Below are positions 23,354-32,216 of a DNA stretch of 37,100 bases, piece after piece (position 1 is the first letter of the stretch; each line of letters opens with the position of its first letter). Both the position numbers and the translations under genes were made by a program. The stretch covers positions 1 through 37,100 of the forward strand of contig NZ_JABXKM010000234.1 in the NCBI RefSeq assembly GCF_017115025.1, written 5' to 3'. The notes beneath the pieces are model-generated. The model was given only the letters and a program-made list of their open reading frames with translations, was not told where the DNA came from and did not search any database. This stretch comes from Nostoc sp. NOS(2021) (GTDB lineage Bacteria; Cyanobacteriota; Cyanobacteriia; Cyanobacteriales; Nostocaceae).

Positions 23354-24151
23354 ATGAAACACCTAAAATCGCGTTCTCAAGACCTGCGGAGTTTATTTGA
23401 GAACAATATCACCATTGAATACGTGGCAGAACCCCTCAAAGCTATGCCAGCTGATGTGGAGGTGACAGAAGTGCTGCATTGGATGCAGGCACAAAATTTT
23501 GATGTTATCGGCGTTGAGACGGGAGATATTATTAGCGGTTATGTAGAACGCTCTAGTTTGATTCCAGGCAAAGAAGGCAAGTGTAGCGACTATGAACGGG
23601 TGTTTCATCCCAAAGAACTAATAGCCATTTCCACCCCACTGATGAAGTTGCTACCCATTTTGCAACAAACTCCGCGATTGTTTGTCTTGGATTGCAATCA
23701 AGTAAGTGGTATTGTTACCTGTGGCGACTTGCAGAAAGCACCTGTGCGAATGCTACTGTTTGGACTGGTAACGCTGCTAGAAATGAATTTGCTGCGGCTG
23801 GTGCGGATTTACTATCCCCAAGATTCTTGGCAAAAAATCCTTAAACCTGAGCGCTTAGAAGTTGCTCAACGGCTATGGCGAGAGAGCCAAGAAAGAAACG
23901 AAGCTACCGATTTGTTAGATTATCTGCAATTCTGTGATAAGCGAGAGTTGATTTTAAATCAACCAGAACTTCTCCAGCAACTAGGACTAAAGTCCAAGCG
24001 GTTTGGCGAACGCTTCCTCAAATCTGCTGAACAGTTGCGAAACCGATTAGCTCACGCCCAAAATTTAGTTACTGGCTCCTCTTGGACAGAGTTGATTTCT
24101 CTAGCCAAGGAGATGGAAACGCTGTTAATTCGCTGTGAGGAAGTTGAATGA
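23354..24151 (+). CDS. CBS-like domain protein with a C-terminal HEPN-like motif
   Basis: A 265-residue cytosolic protein. The first 140 residues (VEVTEVLHWMQAQNFDVIGV, DIISGYVERSSL, LFVLDCNQVSGIVTCGDLQK) look like a divergent pair of CBS modules, which usually bind adenine nucleotides. The rest is helical and ends with SAEQLRNRLAHAQ (R229, N230, H234), which matches the RNxxxH motif of HEPN ribonucleases. If both readings hold, it would be a nucleotide-sensing RNase-like protein, as in some stress or defence systems. It has no obvious partner gene. The start has a run of G directly before the ATG rather than a well-spaced ribosome site. HEPN is inferred from one motif only. Confidence 0.6.
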   Translation: MKHLKSRSQDLRSLFENNITIEYVAEPLKAMPADVEVTEVLHWMQAQNFDVIGVETGDIISGYVERSSLIPGKEGKCSDYERVFHPKELIAISTPLMKLLPILQQTPRLFVLDCNQVSGIVTCGDLQKAPVRMLLFGLVTLLEMNLLRLVRIYYPQDSWQKILKPERLEVAQRLWRESQERNEATDLLDYLQFCDKRELILNQPELLQQLGLKSKRFGERFLKSAEQLRNRLAHAQNLVTGSSWTELISLAKEMETLLIRCEEVE

Positions 24152-24156
24152 AATAG

Positions 24157-24300
24157 TCAGCTTTCTTTAACACTATTGAACCAGCCGATCAAATCCGCTG
24201 CTGTCGAGAAATCTAATAGCGCCTCACTTAAATCCTCTAATTGAGTCAGAGATAATACTTTTGAGTTTAGAATTAAAGCATTAAGTAATAAATATCACAG
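24157..24300 (-). pseudogene. C-terminal fragment with a DUF4351-like domain
   Basis: About 45 codons reading LSLTQLEDLSEALLDFSTAA, then DLIGWF, ending at a stop at 24157. DUF4351 is found at the end of Rpn-family (PD-(D/E)xK) transposase-associated proteins of cyanobacteria. The catalytic part is missing. Confidence 0.6.
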
Positions 24301-24322
24301 TTTGCGATTATAAAATTAAGCT

Positions 24323-24898
24323 TTAACGCGGCTTATTAAGCGAATCACTCACTTGAGTACCTGTATAATTGGGAACCCACCCTTCGGCGTTGGCGCAGCC
24401 CGCCGCAGGCATCGCAAAATAACGTACCCCTTTAAAATTCAACGATGCAGTTGGGCTGCACCAATGCTCAACGCCAAGGGGGATGTAGAGATAATCTTGT
24501 GCCTGAACTAAAAGCTGTACCTGGCTGCCATCAGGTCGCACGAAGCCATAGATCATTTCTCCTGCCAACACGTAGAGGGGTTCAGCGGCAGGATGAGTAT
24601 GGTAACGGCCGTAGGTTGCTATCAGGTGGTGAAGATTGAAAGAACCTGGATGCACATTTAGCAAGTCACACCAGATAGCGCCATTTTCTTGCTGAATAAA
24701 TTCAAAGACGCTGTTATGGAGTTCTACACAATAAAGTTTCTCAGACTCAGTTAAAACATCCTGGTCTAGCAGATTGGGGAACAGAAGCGATGTTCCGGGG
24801 TCGTAGTGTCTGAGTTTAATGCCAAGAGGGGCAAGTTCACGAGCTATTTCGCCTAAATCACTCTCAATTGTGCCGTCGTCAAGTAGTAGGTTAGCCAT
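24323..24898 (-). CDS. mtnD: Acireductone dioxygenase-like cupin (methionine salvage)
   Basis: A 191-residue protein matching cyanobacterial acireductone dioxygenases, which oxidise the acireductone intermediate in the methylthioadenosine salvage pathway with a bound metal. The cupin motif is seen in YGRYHTHPAAEPLYVLAGEM (His and Glu metal ligands) and the second histidine in GVEHWCSPTASLNFKGVRYF. A dispersed repeat is inserted in frame near the end (AMPAAGCANAEG between VRYF and WVPNY). The cupin core is before the insertion and the GWVPNYTGTQVSDSL end is kept, so activity may survive. Other mtn genes are not in the window. The call is from remembered similarity. Confidence 0.78.
   Translation of the reverse strand: MANLLLDDGTIESDLGEIARELAPLGIKLRHYDPGTSLLFPNLLDQDVLTESEKLYCVELHNSVFEFIQQENGAIWCDLLNVHPGSFNLHHLIATYGRYHTHPAAEPLYVLAGEMIYGFVRPDGSQVQLLVQAQDYLYIPLGVEHWCSPTASLNFKGVRYFAMPAAGCANAEGWVPNYTGTQVSDSLNKPR
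24382..24415. repeat. Dispersed repeat inserted in the dioxygenase gene
   Basis: CTTCGGCGTTGGCGCAGCCC continuing GCCGCAGGCATCGC. It keeps the reading frame and encodes about 10 extra residues. Confidence 0.7.
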
Positions 24899-25012
24899 GA
24901 CAAAAAGACTAATTAACTGTTAAGAAGAGTATACTAAATTTTGCTCTAAAAAGCCACTATTCCCGATTGACAAACCGGAGTTTAATTTTCTAGTGACTCC
25001 TGTTAATTCACT

Positions 25013-25053
25013 TCCCAATGCCCAATGTCCAATTCCCAATGCCCAATGCGCCC
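25013..25053. repeat. Short tandem heptad repeat
   Basis: About six copies of CCCAATG and close variants (CCAATTC, CCAATGT), a type of short repeat common between genes in heterocystous cyanobacteria. Confidence 0.75.
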
Positions 25054-25140
25054 ATTAACAAAATAAATTTATCCCCAGAATGATGCTCATTAGTACCACT
25101 AGCATCTAAGCTAGTACGGGTGAACTATATCCAGCATGGA

Positions 25141-26586
25141 ATGTCTGACTTAATTCTGTTTTGGCATCGGCGCGATTTACGCATTTCTGACAATACGGGA
25201 CTGGCTGCGGCAAAACGGCAGAGTCCGAAAGTGGTGGGCGTGTTTTGCCTTGATCCGCATATTCTCGAACGGGATGATGTTGCTCCTGTGAGAGTAACTT
25301 ATATGATTGGCTGTTTGCAGAAACTCCAAGAGCGATATGCTCAAATTGGCAGCCAGTTATTAATACTCCACGCCAATCCTGTACAAGCGATACCAGCTTT
25401 AGCCGAGGCAATAAATGCCAAAGCTGTTTTTTGGAATTGGGATATAGAACCTTATTCACAAGAACGCGATCGCACCATTATAAATGCCCTCAAAGAAAAA
25501 GGCATTGAGTTTCTTAACCAAAACTGGGATCAAATCCTTAACTCCCCAGAGGATATCCGCACGGGTGGTAACAGTCCTTACACCGTTTACACCCCCTTCT
25601 GGAAAAATTGGATTACCAAACCGAAAGCTCAACCAGTAGAAACACTGCAAAATGTTGAGGGATTAACGGAAGCTGAACAAGAAATTGCAAAACTTGCAGG
25701 CTCATTGACATTACCTTCAGCAAAAGATTTAGGGTTTATTTGGGATGAAGAATTGATTATTTCACCGGGAGAGGCGGCGGCGCAAGAACGATTAGAAGAA
25801 TTTACTAATAAAGCGATTACTGAATACCAAGAACAGCGAAATTTTCCCGCAGTTGATGGAACATCGCAATTAAGTGCAGCTTTGAAATTTGGCGTAATTG
25901 GCATTCGCACCGTTTGGCAAGCCACCATAGAAGCACTAGAAAACAGCCGCAGTGAGGAAACAGCAGTTAATATTCGCACATGGCAACAGGAATTAGCTTG
26001 GCGGGAGTTTTATCAACATGCAATGTATAACTTCCCGGAATTAGCTGATGGTGCTTTCCGCGACACCTTCAAAAACTTTCCTTGGGAAACTAACGAAGAA
26101 TATTTCCAAGCTTGGTGTGAGGGGAGAACAGGCTACCCCATTGTGGATGCAGCAATGCGTCAGTTAAACGAAAGCGGCTGGATGCACAACCGCTGTCGGA
26201 TGATTGTCGCCAGTTTCCTTACTAAAGACTTGCTAATTAATCCCCAATTGGGAGAAAAATACTTTATGCAGAAGCTGATTGATGGGGATTTATCTGCCAA
26301 TAATGGCGGTTGGCAATGGAGTGCTTCTAGTGGGATGGACCCCAAACCTGTGCGGATTTTCAACCCAGCCAGTCAAACACAAAAATTCGATTCAGAGGGG
26401 GAATATATTCGGCAATGGGTGTCAGAATTGCGGTCTGTAGATACAGAATATTTAGTTACTGGTAAAATTCCATCTTTAGAACGTCATGCTGTTGGCTATC
26501 CTGAACCAATTGTGGATCATAAAGTACAACAACAGCAGTTTAAACAGCGTTATCAACAGCAAAAAAACATTAGTAGTGGTGAGTAA
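25141..26586 (+). CDS. phr: Deoxyribodipyrimidine photolyase (CPD class I)
   Basis: A 481-residue flavoprotein that uses blue/near-UV light to split cyclobutane pyrimidine dimers. It begins [20 protein letters not shown], the standard photolyase start. An upstream GTG at 25120 would add seven residues unlike the family, so I use the ATG at 25141. The FAD-binding part shows [52 protein letters not shown] and the [20 protein letters not shown] signature with the N and W residues of the repair pocket. Similarity is strongest to the Synechococcus enzyme that uses 8-HDF as antenna. It is flanked upstream by heptad repeats and downstream by a perfect hairpin. Confidence 0.95.
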   Translation: MSDLILFWHRRDLRISDNTGLAAAKRQSPKVVGVFCLDPHILERDDVAPVRVTYMIGCLQKLQERYAQIGSQLLILHANPVQAIPALAEAINAKAVFWNWDIEPYSQERDRTIINALKEKGIEFLNQNWDQILNSPEDIRTGGNSPYTVYTPFWKNWITKPKAQPVETLQNVEGLTEAEQEIAKLAGSLTLPSAKDLGFIWDEELIISPGEAAAQERLEEFTNKAITEYQEQRNFPAVDGTSQLSAALKFGVIGIRTVWQATIEALENSRSEETAVNIRTWQQELAWREFYQHAMYNFPELADGAFRDTFKNFPWETNEEYFQAWCEGRTGYPIVDAAMRQLNESGWMHNRCRMIVASFLTKDLLINPQLGEKYFMQKLIDGDLSANNGGWQWSASSGMDPKPVRIFNPASQTQKFDSEGEYIRQWVSELRSVDTEYLVTGKIPSLERHAVGYPEPIVDHKVQQQQFKQRYQQQKNISSGE

Positions 26587-26624
26587 AATTGTTAGTTTTT
26601 TAATAGATATTACCGAAAATGAAG

Positions 26625-26650
26625 TAAGCACAATTCATGAATTGTGCTTA
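26625..26650. terminator. Perfect 26-base palindrome after the photolyase gene
   Basis: TAAGCACAATTC and GAATTGTGCTTA pair across a 2-base centre. It is 39 bases past the phr stop and is followed by an AT-rich run. It may act as terminator or as a binding site; the tight loop favours a cruciform or dimer-binding site rather than an intrinsic terminator. Confidence 0.45.
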
Positions 26651-26773
26651 ACAAGAATTTTAGGCAACGCATAATTAATTTATGGAAATGTCTAATGTTT
26701 AGTTAAGGCTGATATGGTATCATAATATTAATCTTGCTACGTCCCATCTTAGCTTGCTGCTCTTTCACTACAA

Positions 26774-28318
26774 ATGGATTTCAAAAGTTTTTCTGAGCTA
26801 CGTGAGTTTATTCGCCGCTACAACTCAACATCCATTCTAGAGATTGGAGCTAAGAAATGCTGGCAAAAGTGGGAACCGAAAAAATACTCAGATCCTTTAG
26901 ATTGGTTGCATAGTAATACTGAACGCAATTATGCTGTCCGACTCATGTTACTAGCTAGTGCAGGTAATCCTCATCGGCATGGGGATATTAGTGTTGAGAC
27001 GTTTGACAGCTTAATTAATGCTTACCATAGTTGGGAACATCATACCATTTCAGACAAACGTATTCTTGATAAAGAAGCAGAAGCCCTATTAAGTTCTATC
27101 CAAAAATGGGAAATTGATCATGAGAAAATAGCACGTAATTGGTCGTTAAAATTGAGTAATATTTTTGATTTAGAAGTAATTCGCACTCATGTAGCTGGTT
27201 TATTCTTACAAAGGCTAGTAGCTTTTCAAAATGCAGGTTTTGGATACCCAGTTGCTCGCATACATCGAACGATAAAATTTATTGAGCTACTGGATAAACA
27301 TTCCGATAAAAAATTCTTAGATGATTTTTTAGAACGCACAAAACTAAGTCCAATAAATTACTTTAAACAAATTATAGGTTGCTTAATGGTGTTTGGCAAT
27401 TTTTATAATAGAAAAGGATTTTGGGATTTTTCTCAATTTCTCGATATAGATGATGAAGTTCAAAAACAAGGTATTAACCCAGAGAATATAAAAATATTTG
27501 TTATGCAAAATAGTGAGTTTTTTTCCTCGGAAGCTGATAATTCCTTTCGTAATAGAATCAATCAAACACTTAATAGTGTTCCTGATTATTATCAACCTCT
27601 ATTTTACAATTATTTTCTAGAAGTTCCTTTTATTAAATTGAATAGTGAAAGATTATGTTTGCCAGATCCTTTCTCTTTTTCTGAATCTTGTTGGAATCAG
27701 ATTAGAGGTCTTGTTTTTGAGGATAGTACTAGGAAAAGGTTAGAAGGATTATTAAGTCGCTCATTCGAGGATTATCTTGAAAATACACTTCTTCCTTTTA
27801 TTATTCCTAATTCTTTTCATAGAATTCCCGAAGTCAAAAATTCTACCTCTAGCAAAGATAAGCGTGCTGATTTTCTCATTGACACTTTAAGTTCATATAT
27901 TGTATTAGAATGCAAAAGTAGTATTATGTCTGCCGATACAAGCGCCTATTTTCATGTTGATAAACTTGCTGATGTTTGGTGTCGAATTCATTCTGCATTT
28001 GAGCAAATTGGCAACACAGTAAAAGCTTTAAATCTTCACGATAAGCCAGTGATCCCTCTTATTTTGACTTTTTATGACAGTATTGCTGCATCTACAGTAT
28101 TTGAAGAGATGGTAAAGCAAACTGACTATTGCTCTCGTATGGGATTGAATATACCGCCCATTGTGTATTCTCTACATGAATTTGAACATTGGATTCACGA
28201 TAGAAGTCTTAATAATTGGGCAGAATCAATTCTTTCAAAGCATAATGCTTCTTCTCCTATACAACGTGATAATAAAGGACATAATTATGGTCACTTAAAT
28301 AATATTTCAATTCTTTAA
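26774..28318 (+). CDS. Unknown protein with a PD-(D/E)xK nuclease-like motif
   Basis: A 514-residue protein of no family I recognise. Residues 363-385 (KRADFLIDTLSSYIVLECKS) match the core of the PD-(D/E)xK nuclease fold: an aspartate (D366 or D370) at the end of one strand and E379-C-K381 at the next. The hydrophobic strand between fits too. The N-terminal 300 residues are helical and rich in aromatic residues, without a known motif. The gene is clearly AT-rich compared with its neighbours and stands alone on the plus strand, with non-coding gaps on both sides, as seen for transferred defence genes. A role in restriction or phage defence is inference. No transmembrane segments are seen. Confidence 0.6.
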   Translation: MDFKSFSELREFIRRYNSTSILEIGAKKCWQKWEPKKYSDPLDWLHSNTERNYAVRLMLLASAGNPHRHGDISVETFDSLINAYHSWEHHTISDKRILDKEAEALLSSIQKWEIDHEKIARNWSLKLSNIFDLEVIRTHVAGLFLQRLVAFQNAGFGYPVARIHRTIKFIELLDKHSDKKFLDDFLERTKLSPINYFKQIIGCLMVFGNFYNRKGFWDFSQFLDIDDEVQKQGINPENIKIFVMQNSEFFSSEADNSFRNRINQTLNSVPDYYQPLFYNYFLEVPFIKLNSERLCLPDPFSFSESCWNQIRGLVFEDSTRKRLEGLLSRSFEDYLENTLLPFIIPNSFHRIPEVKNSTSSKDKRADFLIDTLSSYIVLECKSSIMSADTSAYFHVDKLADVWCRIHSAFEQIGNTVKALNLHDKPVIPLILTFYDSIAASTVFEEMVKQTDYCSRMGLNIPPIVYSLHEFEHWIHDRSLNNWAESILSKHNASSPIQRDNKGHNYGHLNNISIL

Positions 28319-28412
28319 AATTTATCTAAAATAACCCAGATGAGTTAATATTTTATCCTCATTTCACAATTCAGCTTGCTGGAGTTCAACGAGTTACAAC
28401 GCTAACATAATA

Positions 28413-29390
28413 TTACGCCTTGACAGGTAAACGAGAAATTGTCCATAAGATGAGCAGGAAGATTAAGTAAATTGCACCAACCAGCCCAAACTCAATCAGA
28501 GGAATATAGGTTACTTCGTAAATTCTGCCCAAGCCGCGTTCAGTCAGTGCATAAACGGCCAGTACACTCACTAAAAAGGCTCCGTAGATAGTACGTTTAG
28601 TCGAGATACCCACAGGTAAACCGTGGAGTTGAGTAAGCACCAGAATGCCAAGAAAACCAAAGAGGAATGTTGGCCACTTGCTCTGTCCTAGCATCAATGA
28701 TATAACGACACTATGTAAAAGCACCGTAATTTCCAAAGTGAATGTCCACCAACGGTTTACATGGCTGCGGTTAAAGATCAACGACGATTGGAGCAGAAGC
28801 AAGAACATATAGAGAAAACCAATTAAGTGCCCCAAAGTCGCTTCCATTGGATGATACCAGAAGGTGTAGATAGCGGCGAAGGAGAAAAAATAGCCGTGGT
28901 AGAGCTTGATAATTTGCAAAAACTGTTGATGGAATGGAACAGAATTACCAAAAAACAAACCGCGTCGAGGCGTTTCCAAAATCAGTACGAAGACCAGTAG
29001 GAGGACAACCGCACCTTGAGAAGCCAAAATTGAAGTATCTTGAGCTAGAGCATCGTACCAAATATAGGTCTGGAGAAAGTGTAAAGCGATGAATGCACCA
29101 TTAATGGCAAGCATGAGGTAATTAATCGGGTGCAACGCTGATTTGTATTTCAACTGCGATCGCTGCGCCCACCAGATACACGCCCAGATGCTAAACTGAT
29201 GCCCAAGGTACATACCCCAAGCCGTCGCTCGACTCCAAAAGGTGGGGTTGGGAAGCTTCCAGTAGTACCAGTTTAATCCTTGGTCAGGAAGTTTGGTGAT
29301 GCTTGCAGGAATGCTCCCACCTAGCCAAATTGCGTAGGTGAGGAGGATGCTTACAAAGATGCCTAAAAACAATACTCGGCGACCTGTCAT
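28413..29390 (-). CDS. Polytopic membrane protein, unknown function
   Basis: A 325-residue protein with about eight to nine hydrophobic segments, starting MTGRRVLFLGIFVSILLTYA. Charged residues are few and located in short loops; there are many tryptophans and histidines (HQFSIWACIWW, YTFWYHPMEA). I do not recognise a family. It is placed 75 bases after the MFS transporter gene on the same strand, so the two may share a transcript. A small tandem repeat (GATTTTAGATTTT) lies in between. Plausible roles are a membrane-bound enzyme or a carrier; nothing in the sequence decides. Confidence 0.72.
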   Translation of the reverse strand: MTGRRVLFLGIFVSILLTYAIWLGGSIPASITKLPDQGLNWYYWKLPNPTFWSRATAWGMYLGHQFSIWACIWWAQRSQLKYKSALHPINYLMLAINGAFIALHFLQTYIWYDALAQDTSILASQGAVVLLLVFVLILETPRRGLFFGNSVPFHQQFLQIIKLYHGYFFSFAAIYTFWYHPMEATLGHLIGFLYMFLLLLQSSLIFNRSHVNRWWTFTLEITVLLHSVVISLMLGQSKWPTFLFGFLGILVLTQLHGLPVGISTKRTIYGAFLVSVLAVYALTERGLGRIYEVTYIPLIEFGLVGAIYLIFLLILWTISRLPVKA

Positions 29391-29394
29391 ACCA

Positions 29395-29430
29395 ATTTTG
29401 GATTTTAGATTTTAGATTTTGGATTTTGAG
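29395..29430. repeat. Short tandem repeat between two membrane-protein genes
   Basis: Copies of the heptad ATTTTGG/ATTTTAG. It is related to the sequence at the 5' end of the STM4012 gene (9697-9724). Confidence 0.7.
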
Positions 29431-29464
29431 AGAAGTCTGAGATAAGGCTTCCTTACCAGGATTT

Positions 29465-30685
29465 TCAGGCGACACGTTCTGTGTTTGGTTCAGCTGCGCT
29501 TTTAGTTACTCGCAAACTAAGAGTCAAAGCTACCAGCATTACTAAAAATCCACTAAAAAAAGGAGCAGAACTCCCAAATTTCATAAAACTAACCCCTGCC
29601 CACGTTGGCCCGCCGATGCGTGCTAACGCAGAGCAAGAACTGGCAATTCCTAATATTTGTCCTTGTTCTTCTGAGGCTGTCATCTGGGAAATCAGGCTGT
29701 TCAATATTGGTTGGCTGACACTAATTCCCCATGCCATAAGCGTGGTGGCGACCAATAATAAAGTTAAGCTTTGTGAGAATCCAATTAACAGTAATCCTGA
29801 ACCTAACCCTAATATCCCCAAGGTAAGTAACTTGATTTCACCCAAGTGTTTCTTGAGGAATCCGATCAGTCCTCCTTGAATGATTGTGCTGACAATCCCC
29901 ATGAAGGCAAAAAGATAACTAGTTTGTTGAGGGCCCCAATTTAATTGCTGTTTAGACCATAAAGCCAATGTAGAGTCCATAGCCGCAACAGCAAAAGTTA
30001 CTAAAAAGTAGATGCCAAGAAGCACACAAAACTGGGGACGCTGTGACAGATGTAGCAAGTTCAGCCGTTGCTGACGGTAGCGATGAGCTTGGATTTTGGC
30101 TTTAGTCTCAGAATTGAGAGATTCTGGAAGTAACATCAAAGCACAAAGCAATGCCAATAAAGATAATCCGGCTGCGAACAACGACGGTAGATGAAAGTTA
30201 GCCTTGTCCTGATCAGTCCCGATCAGAAGACCTCCAATGGCTGGGCCGAGAATGAAGCCAAGACCAAAAGCCGCTCCGATTACGCCCATACCACGAGCTC
30301 GGTTCGCTGGCGTGGTAATATCTGCTATGTAAGCCTGAGCAGTGGCAATATTCCCTGCCATAATCCCGGCAAGACTACGAGCAATAAACAAAATCCATAA
30401 TGAGTTGGCAAAACCTAACCCTATGTATGCAATTACAGAACCGAATAAAGTAAGTAATAAAATCGGACGGCGACCGTAGCGATCGCTAAATCTGCCCCAT
30501 AATGGTGCAAATAAGAATTGCATTAAAGAATAAATAGCTACAAGTAGAGTTGCTTCATTAGGTTTTGCGCCGAATTGTTCAGCATACAAAGGCAGTATCG
30601 GCAGGATAATTCCGAAGCCGAGCAAGTCTATAAATATAGTCAAAAATAAGACGAATATAGCCCTGCCATTATTTTTACTCTCCAT
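29465..30685 (-). CDS. MFS drug-efflux-type transporter (TetA-like)
   Basis: A 406-residue major facilitator with twelve hydrophobic segments. The motif between helices 2 and 3, GRFSDRYGRRPILL, is the family signature. The start IFVLFLTIFIDLLGFGIILP and the RARGMGVIGAAFGLGFILGP segment (antiporter motif C) point to the drug:proton antiporter group with 12 helices, as in TetA. Substrates cannot be told from the sequence. No TetR-type regulator lies beside it. It precedes the unknown membrane protein at 28413 on the same strand. Confidence 0.88.
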   Translation of the reverse strand: MESKNNGRAIFVLFLTIFIDLLGFGIILPILPLYAEQFGAKPNEATLLVAIYSLMQFLFAPLWGRFSDRYGRRPILLLTLFGSVIAYIGLGFANSLWILFIARSLAGIMAGNIATAQAYIADITTPANRARGMGVIGAAFGLGFILGPAIGGLLIGTDQDKANFHLPSLFAAGLSLLALLCALMLLPESLNSETKAKIQAHRYRQQRLNLLHLSQRPQFCVLLGIYFLVTFAVAAMDSTLALWSKQQLNWGPQQTSYLFAFMGIVSTIIQGGLIGFLKKHLGEIKLLTLGILGLGSGLLLIGFSQSLTLLLVATTLMAWGISVSQPILNSLISQMTASEEQGQILGIASSCSALARIGGPTWAGVSFMKFGSSAPFFSGFLVMLVALTLSLRVTKSAAEPNTERVA

Positions 30686-30785
30686 AGGTGCAATTCCATT
30701 TTATAAAAAATATGTGTAACTTGGATTAGTTTTATGGACATCAGGCAACGTTTGATCATAAAAACCCATTGAATGCAACCAGTAA

Positions 30786-30959
30786 TCACTTCAAGCAAAA
30801 TGCATTAATTTGAGTGTGGTTGAGCAAAATAGCGTGGAACAAACCCATTATAAAAATAAAGCCAATAATACTACTAATGAAAGCAACTACGATTTCGTGC
30901 TTCCGTATGGCTTTTTTTATCTTAGTGTCTATGATGTTTTCTAATTCTTTGTATGGCAT
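30786..30959 (-). CDS. Small single-span membrane protein
   Basis: A 57-residue frame starting MPYKELENIIDTKIKKAIRK. An amphipathic basic N-terminal helix is followed by one membrane helix (EIVVAFISSIIGFIFIMGLF). A TTG start nine codons further up is possible. It reads like a real cyanobacterial small protein rather than chance, but there is no clear ribosome site. The function is unknown. Confidence 0.42.
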   Translation of the reverse strand: MPYKELENIIDTKIKKAIRKHEIVVAFISSIIGFIFIMGLFHAILLNHTQINAFCLK

Positions 30960-31075
30960 TGAGTTGAATTTGGCGAAAGACAACAATTATATGGAAGTTA
31001 TGTACTTACATAAGTTGGAGTATGTCCGAAACCTCTAACTTATAAAATGAAAGCTATTGTGATATTGTGGGAGTA

Positions 31076-31870
31076 TCAAGTGCGTTGGCGTAGTTTCAAA
31101 ACAGCACCTGAAACACCAAAAGCTAATATAGCCAAGGTATAAGTTGGTTCGGGAGCTGCAATAATGCTTACCTGATTAATGGCCAAGCCGTATTGTGGAT
31201 CAGAACTGCTAAAAACGAGTCGCGAGATGTTTGGAGTGTCACTACGAATCCCCAAGAACACTGCCGAATTATCTAATGCTAGCGACGAAGTGCTTAGAAC
31301 TGAGAAACTACCCAACAGGTTATTGGCGTTATCAAAAGCGTTGATAAAAGTTGAAACTTTTAAATTACTAATGTCTACAGCTATCTGAGTACCAGCACCA
31401 AAAACAGGCTGGGCAAAACTAATAGTAAAAGGCCCTCCGTTCCCTTTCGTACCAGGATCAGGAGTACCAGGAGGAAGAGGGATAAAACCTGTTGGGTCTA
31501 TACCTCCGAAGAGAACAAAATCTCCTTGGGCGAAGTTAGTCCGAATGCCAGGTGGAGGTGAAGTTTGAAAGACAAATGGTGGAGTAATCTGAGGATTATT
31601 AGTTGGAGCTATATTTATATCCAACCCTAAACCACCTTGCGATGTTGCTAAAAAAGAGTTAGGTAAAAAAGCAGAAAAGTCAGGAGCAGAAGGATTGAAT
31701 ACTTTACCTAAACTTCCCCAATCAACTTGGTCATTGCCTCCTAAAATAGCGCGTTCAGTTACTAAAAATGTAGCTGCTTTAACTGGTAATGGGAGAACCG
31801 TTATTATAGCTGTAATTGCTGGTAAATATTTCACAGATAACTTAAATAATTGATTTGTTGTCAATGCCAC
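31076..31870 (-). CDS. PEP-CTERM sorting domain protein
   Basis: A 264-residue exported protein. The N-terminus (KLSVKYLPAITAIITVLPLP followed by VKA) is a signal peptide. The body is rich in G, P, N and S and has few charges (FVLFGGIDPTGFIPLPPGTP). The end has the PEP-CTERM form: APEPTYTLAILAFGVSG, then LKLRQRT, that is PEP, a membrane helix, and basic residues. Exosortase systems remove such tails and release the protein to the cell surface or matrix. No exosortase gene is in the window. Its specific function is unknown. Confidence 0.85.
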   Translation of the reverse strand: MALTTNQLFKLSVKYLPAITAIITVLPLPVKAATFLVTERAILGGNDQVDWGSLGKVFNPSAPDFSAFLPNSFLATSQGGLGLDINIAPTNNPQITPPFVFQTSPPPGIRTNFAQGDFVLFGGIDPTGFIPLPPGTPDPGTKGNGGPFTISFAQPVFGAGTQIAVDISNLKVSTFINAFDNANNLLGSFSVLSTSSLALDNSAVFLGIRSDTPNISRLVFSSSDPQYGLAINQVSIIAAPEPTYTLAILAFGVSGAVLKLRQRT

Positions 31871-32216
31871 AAGGCTTACTCCTTAATTTCTTAGAATAAT
31901 ATCATCAAAATGCAATAATTCAACACCCAGGATGAGGCAATGCAATGCATTGCTCTAGTCGAGAGATTTGAAGCAACTGCCGTGTTCAATGGTTGTCTTG
32001 CAAAAACTTTTTGATGGCTAGCTGATGAGAGTTGACAAAGTTTATGACTTTACCAGAATTAGATCATTTTTGCAACACAACTTTAGCCTGTGTTACAAAC
32101 ACAGTTATTCGTGTCTGTAACATTCTCAATTTGTTATTGGTAAACTACTAGCCAGTGCTTTCATAACCAACTGCAAAAAGCTTGAACTTGTCATGGAGTT
32201 GTGACTCGTAGTAATT
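31871..32216. other. Intergenic stretch between the PEP-CTERM and RTX genes
   Basis: No open frame of note. It includes a hairpin-forming phrase (CCTGTGTTACAAACACAG near 32088-32105). Upstream signals of the PEP-CTERM gene probably lie near 31875-31950. Confidence 0.45.

Noticed and set aside
25629..25979. 116-codon minus-strand frame inside the photolyase gene
   Set aside because: Shadow of phr; no start signals or recognisable domain.
29481..29879. 132-codon plus-strand frame inside the MFS transporter gene
   Set aside because: It is antisense to a well-supported membrane-protein gene and has no family pattern of its own.
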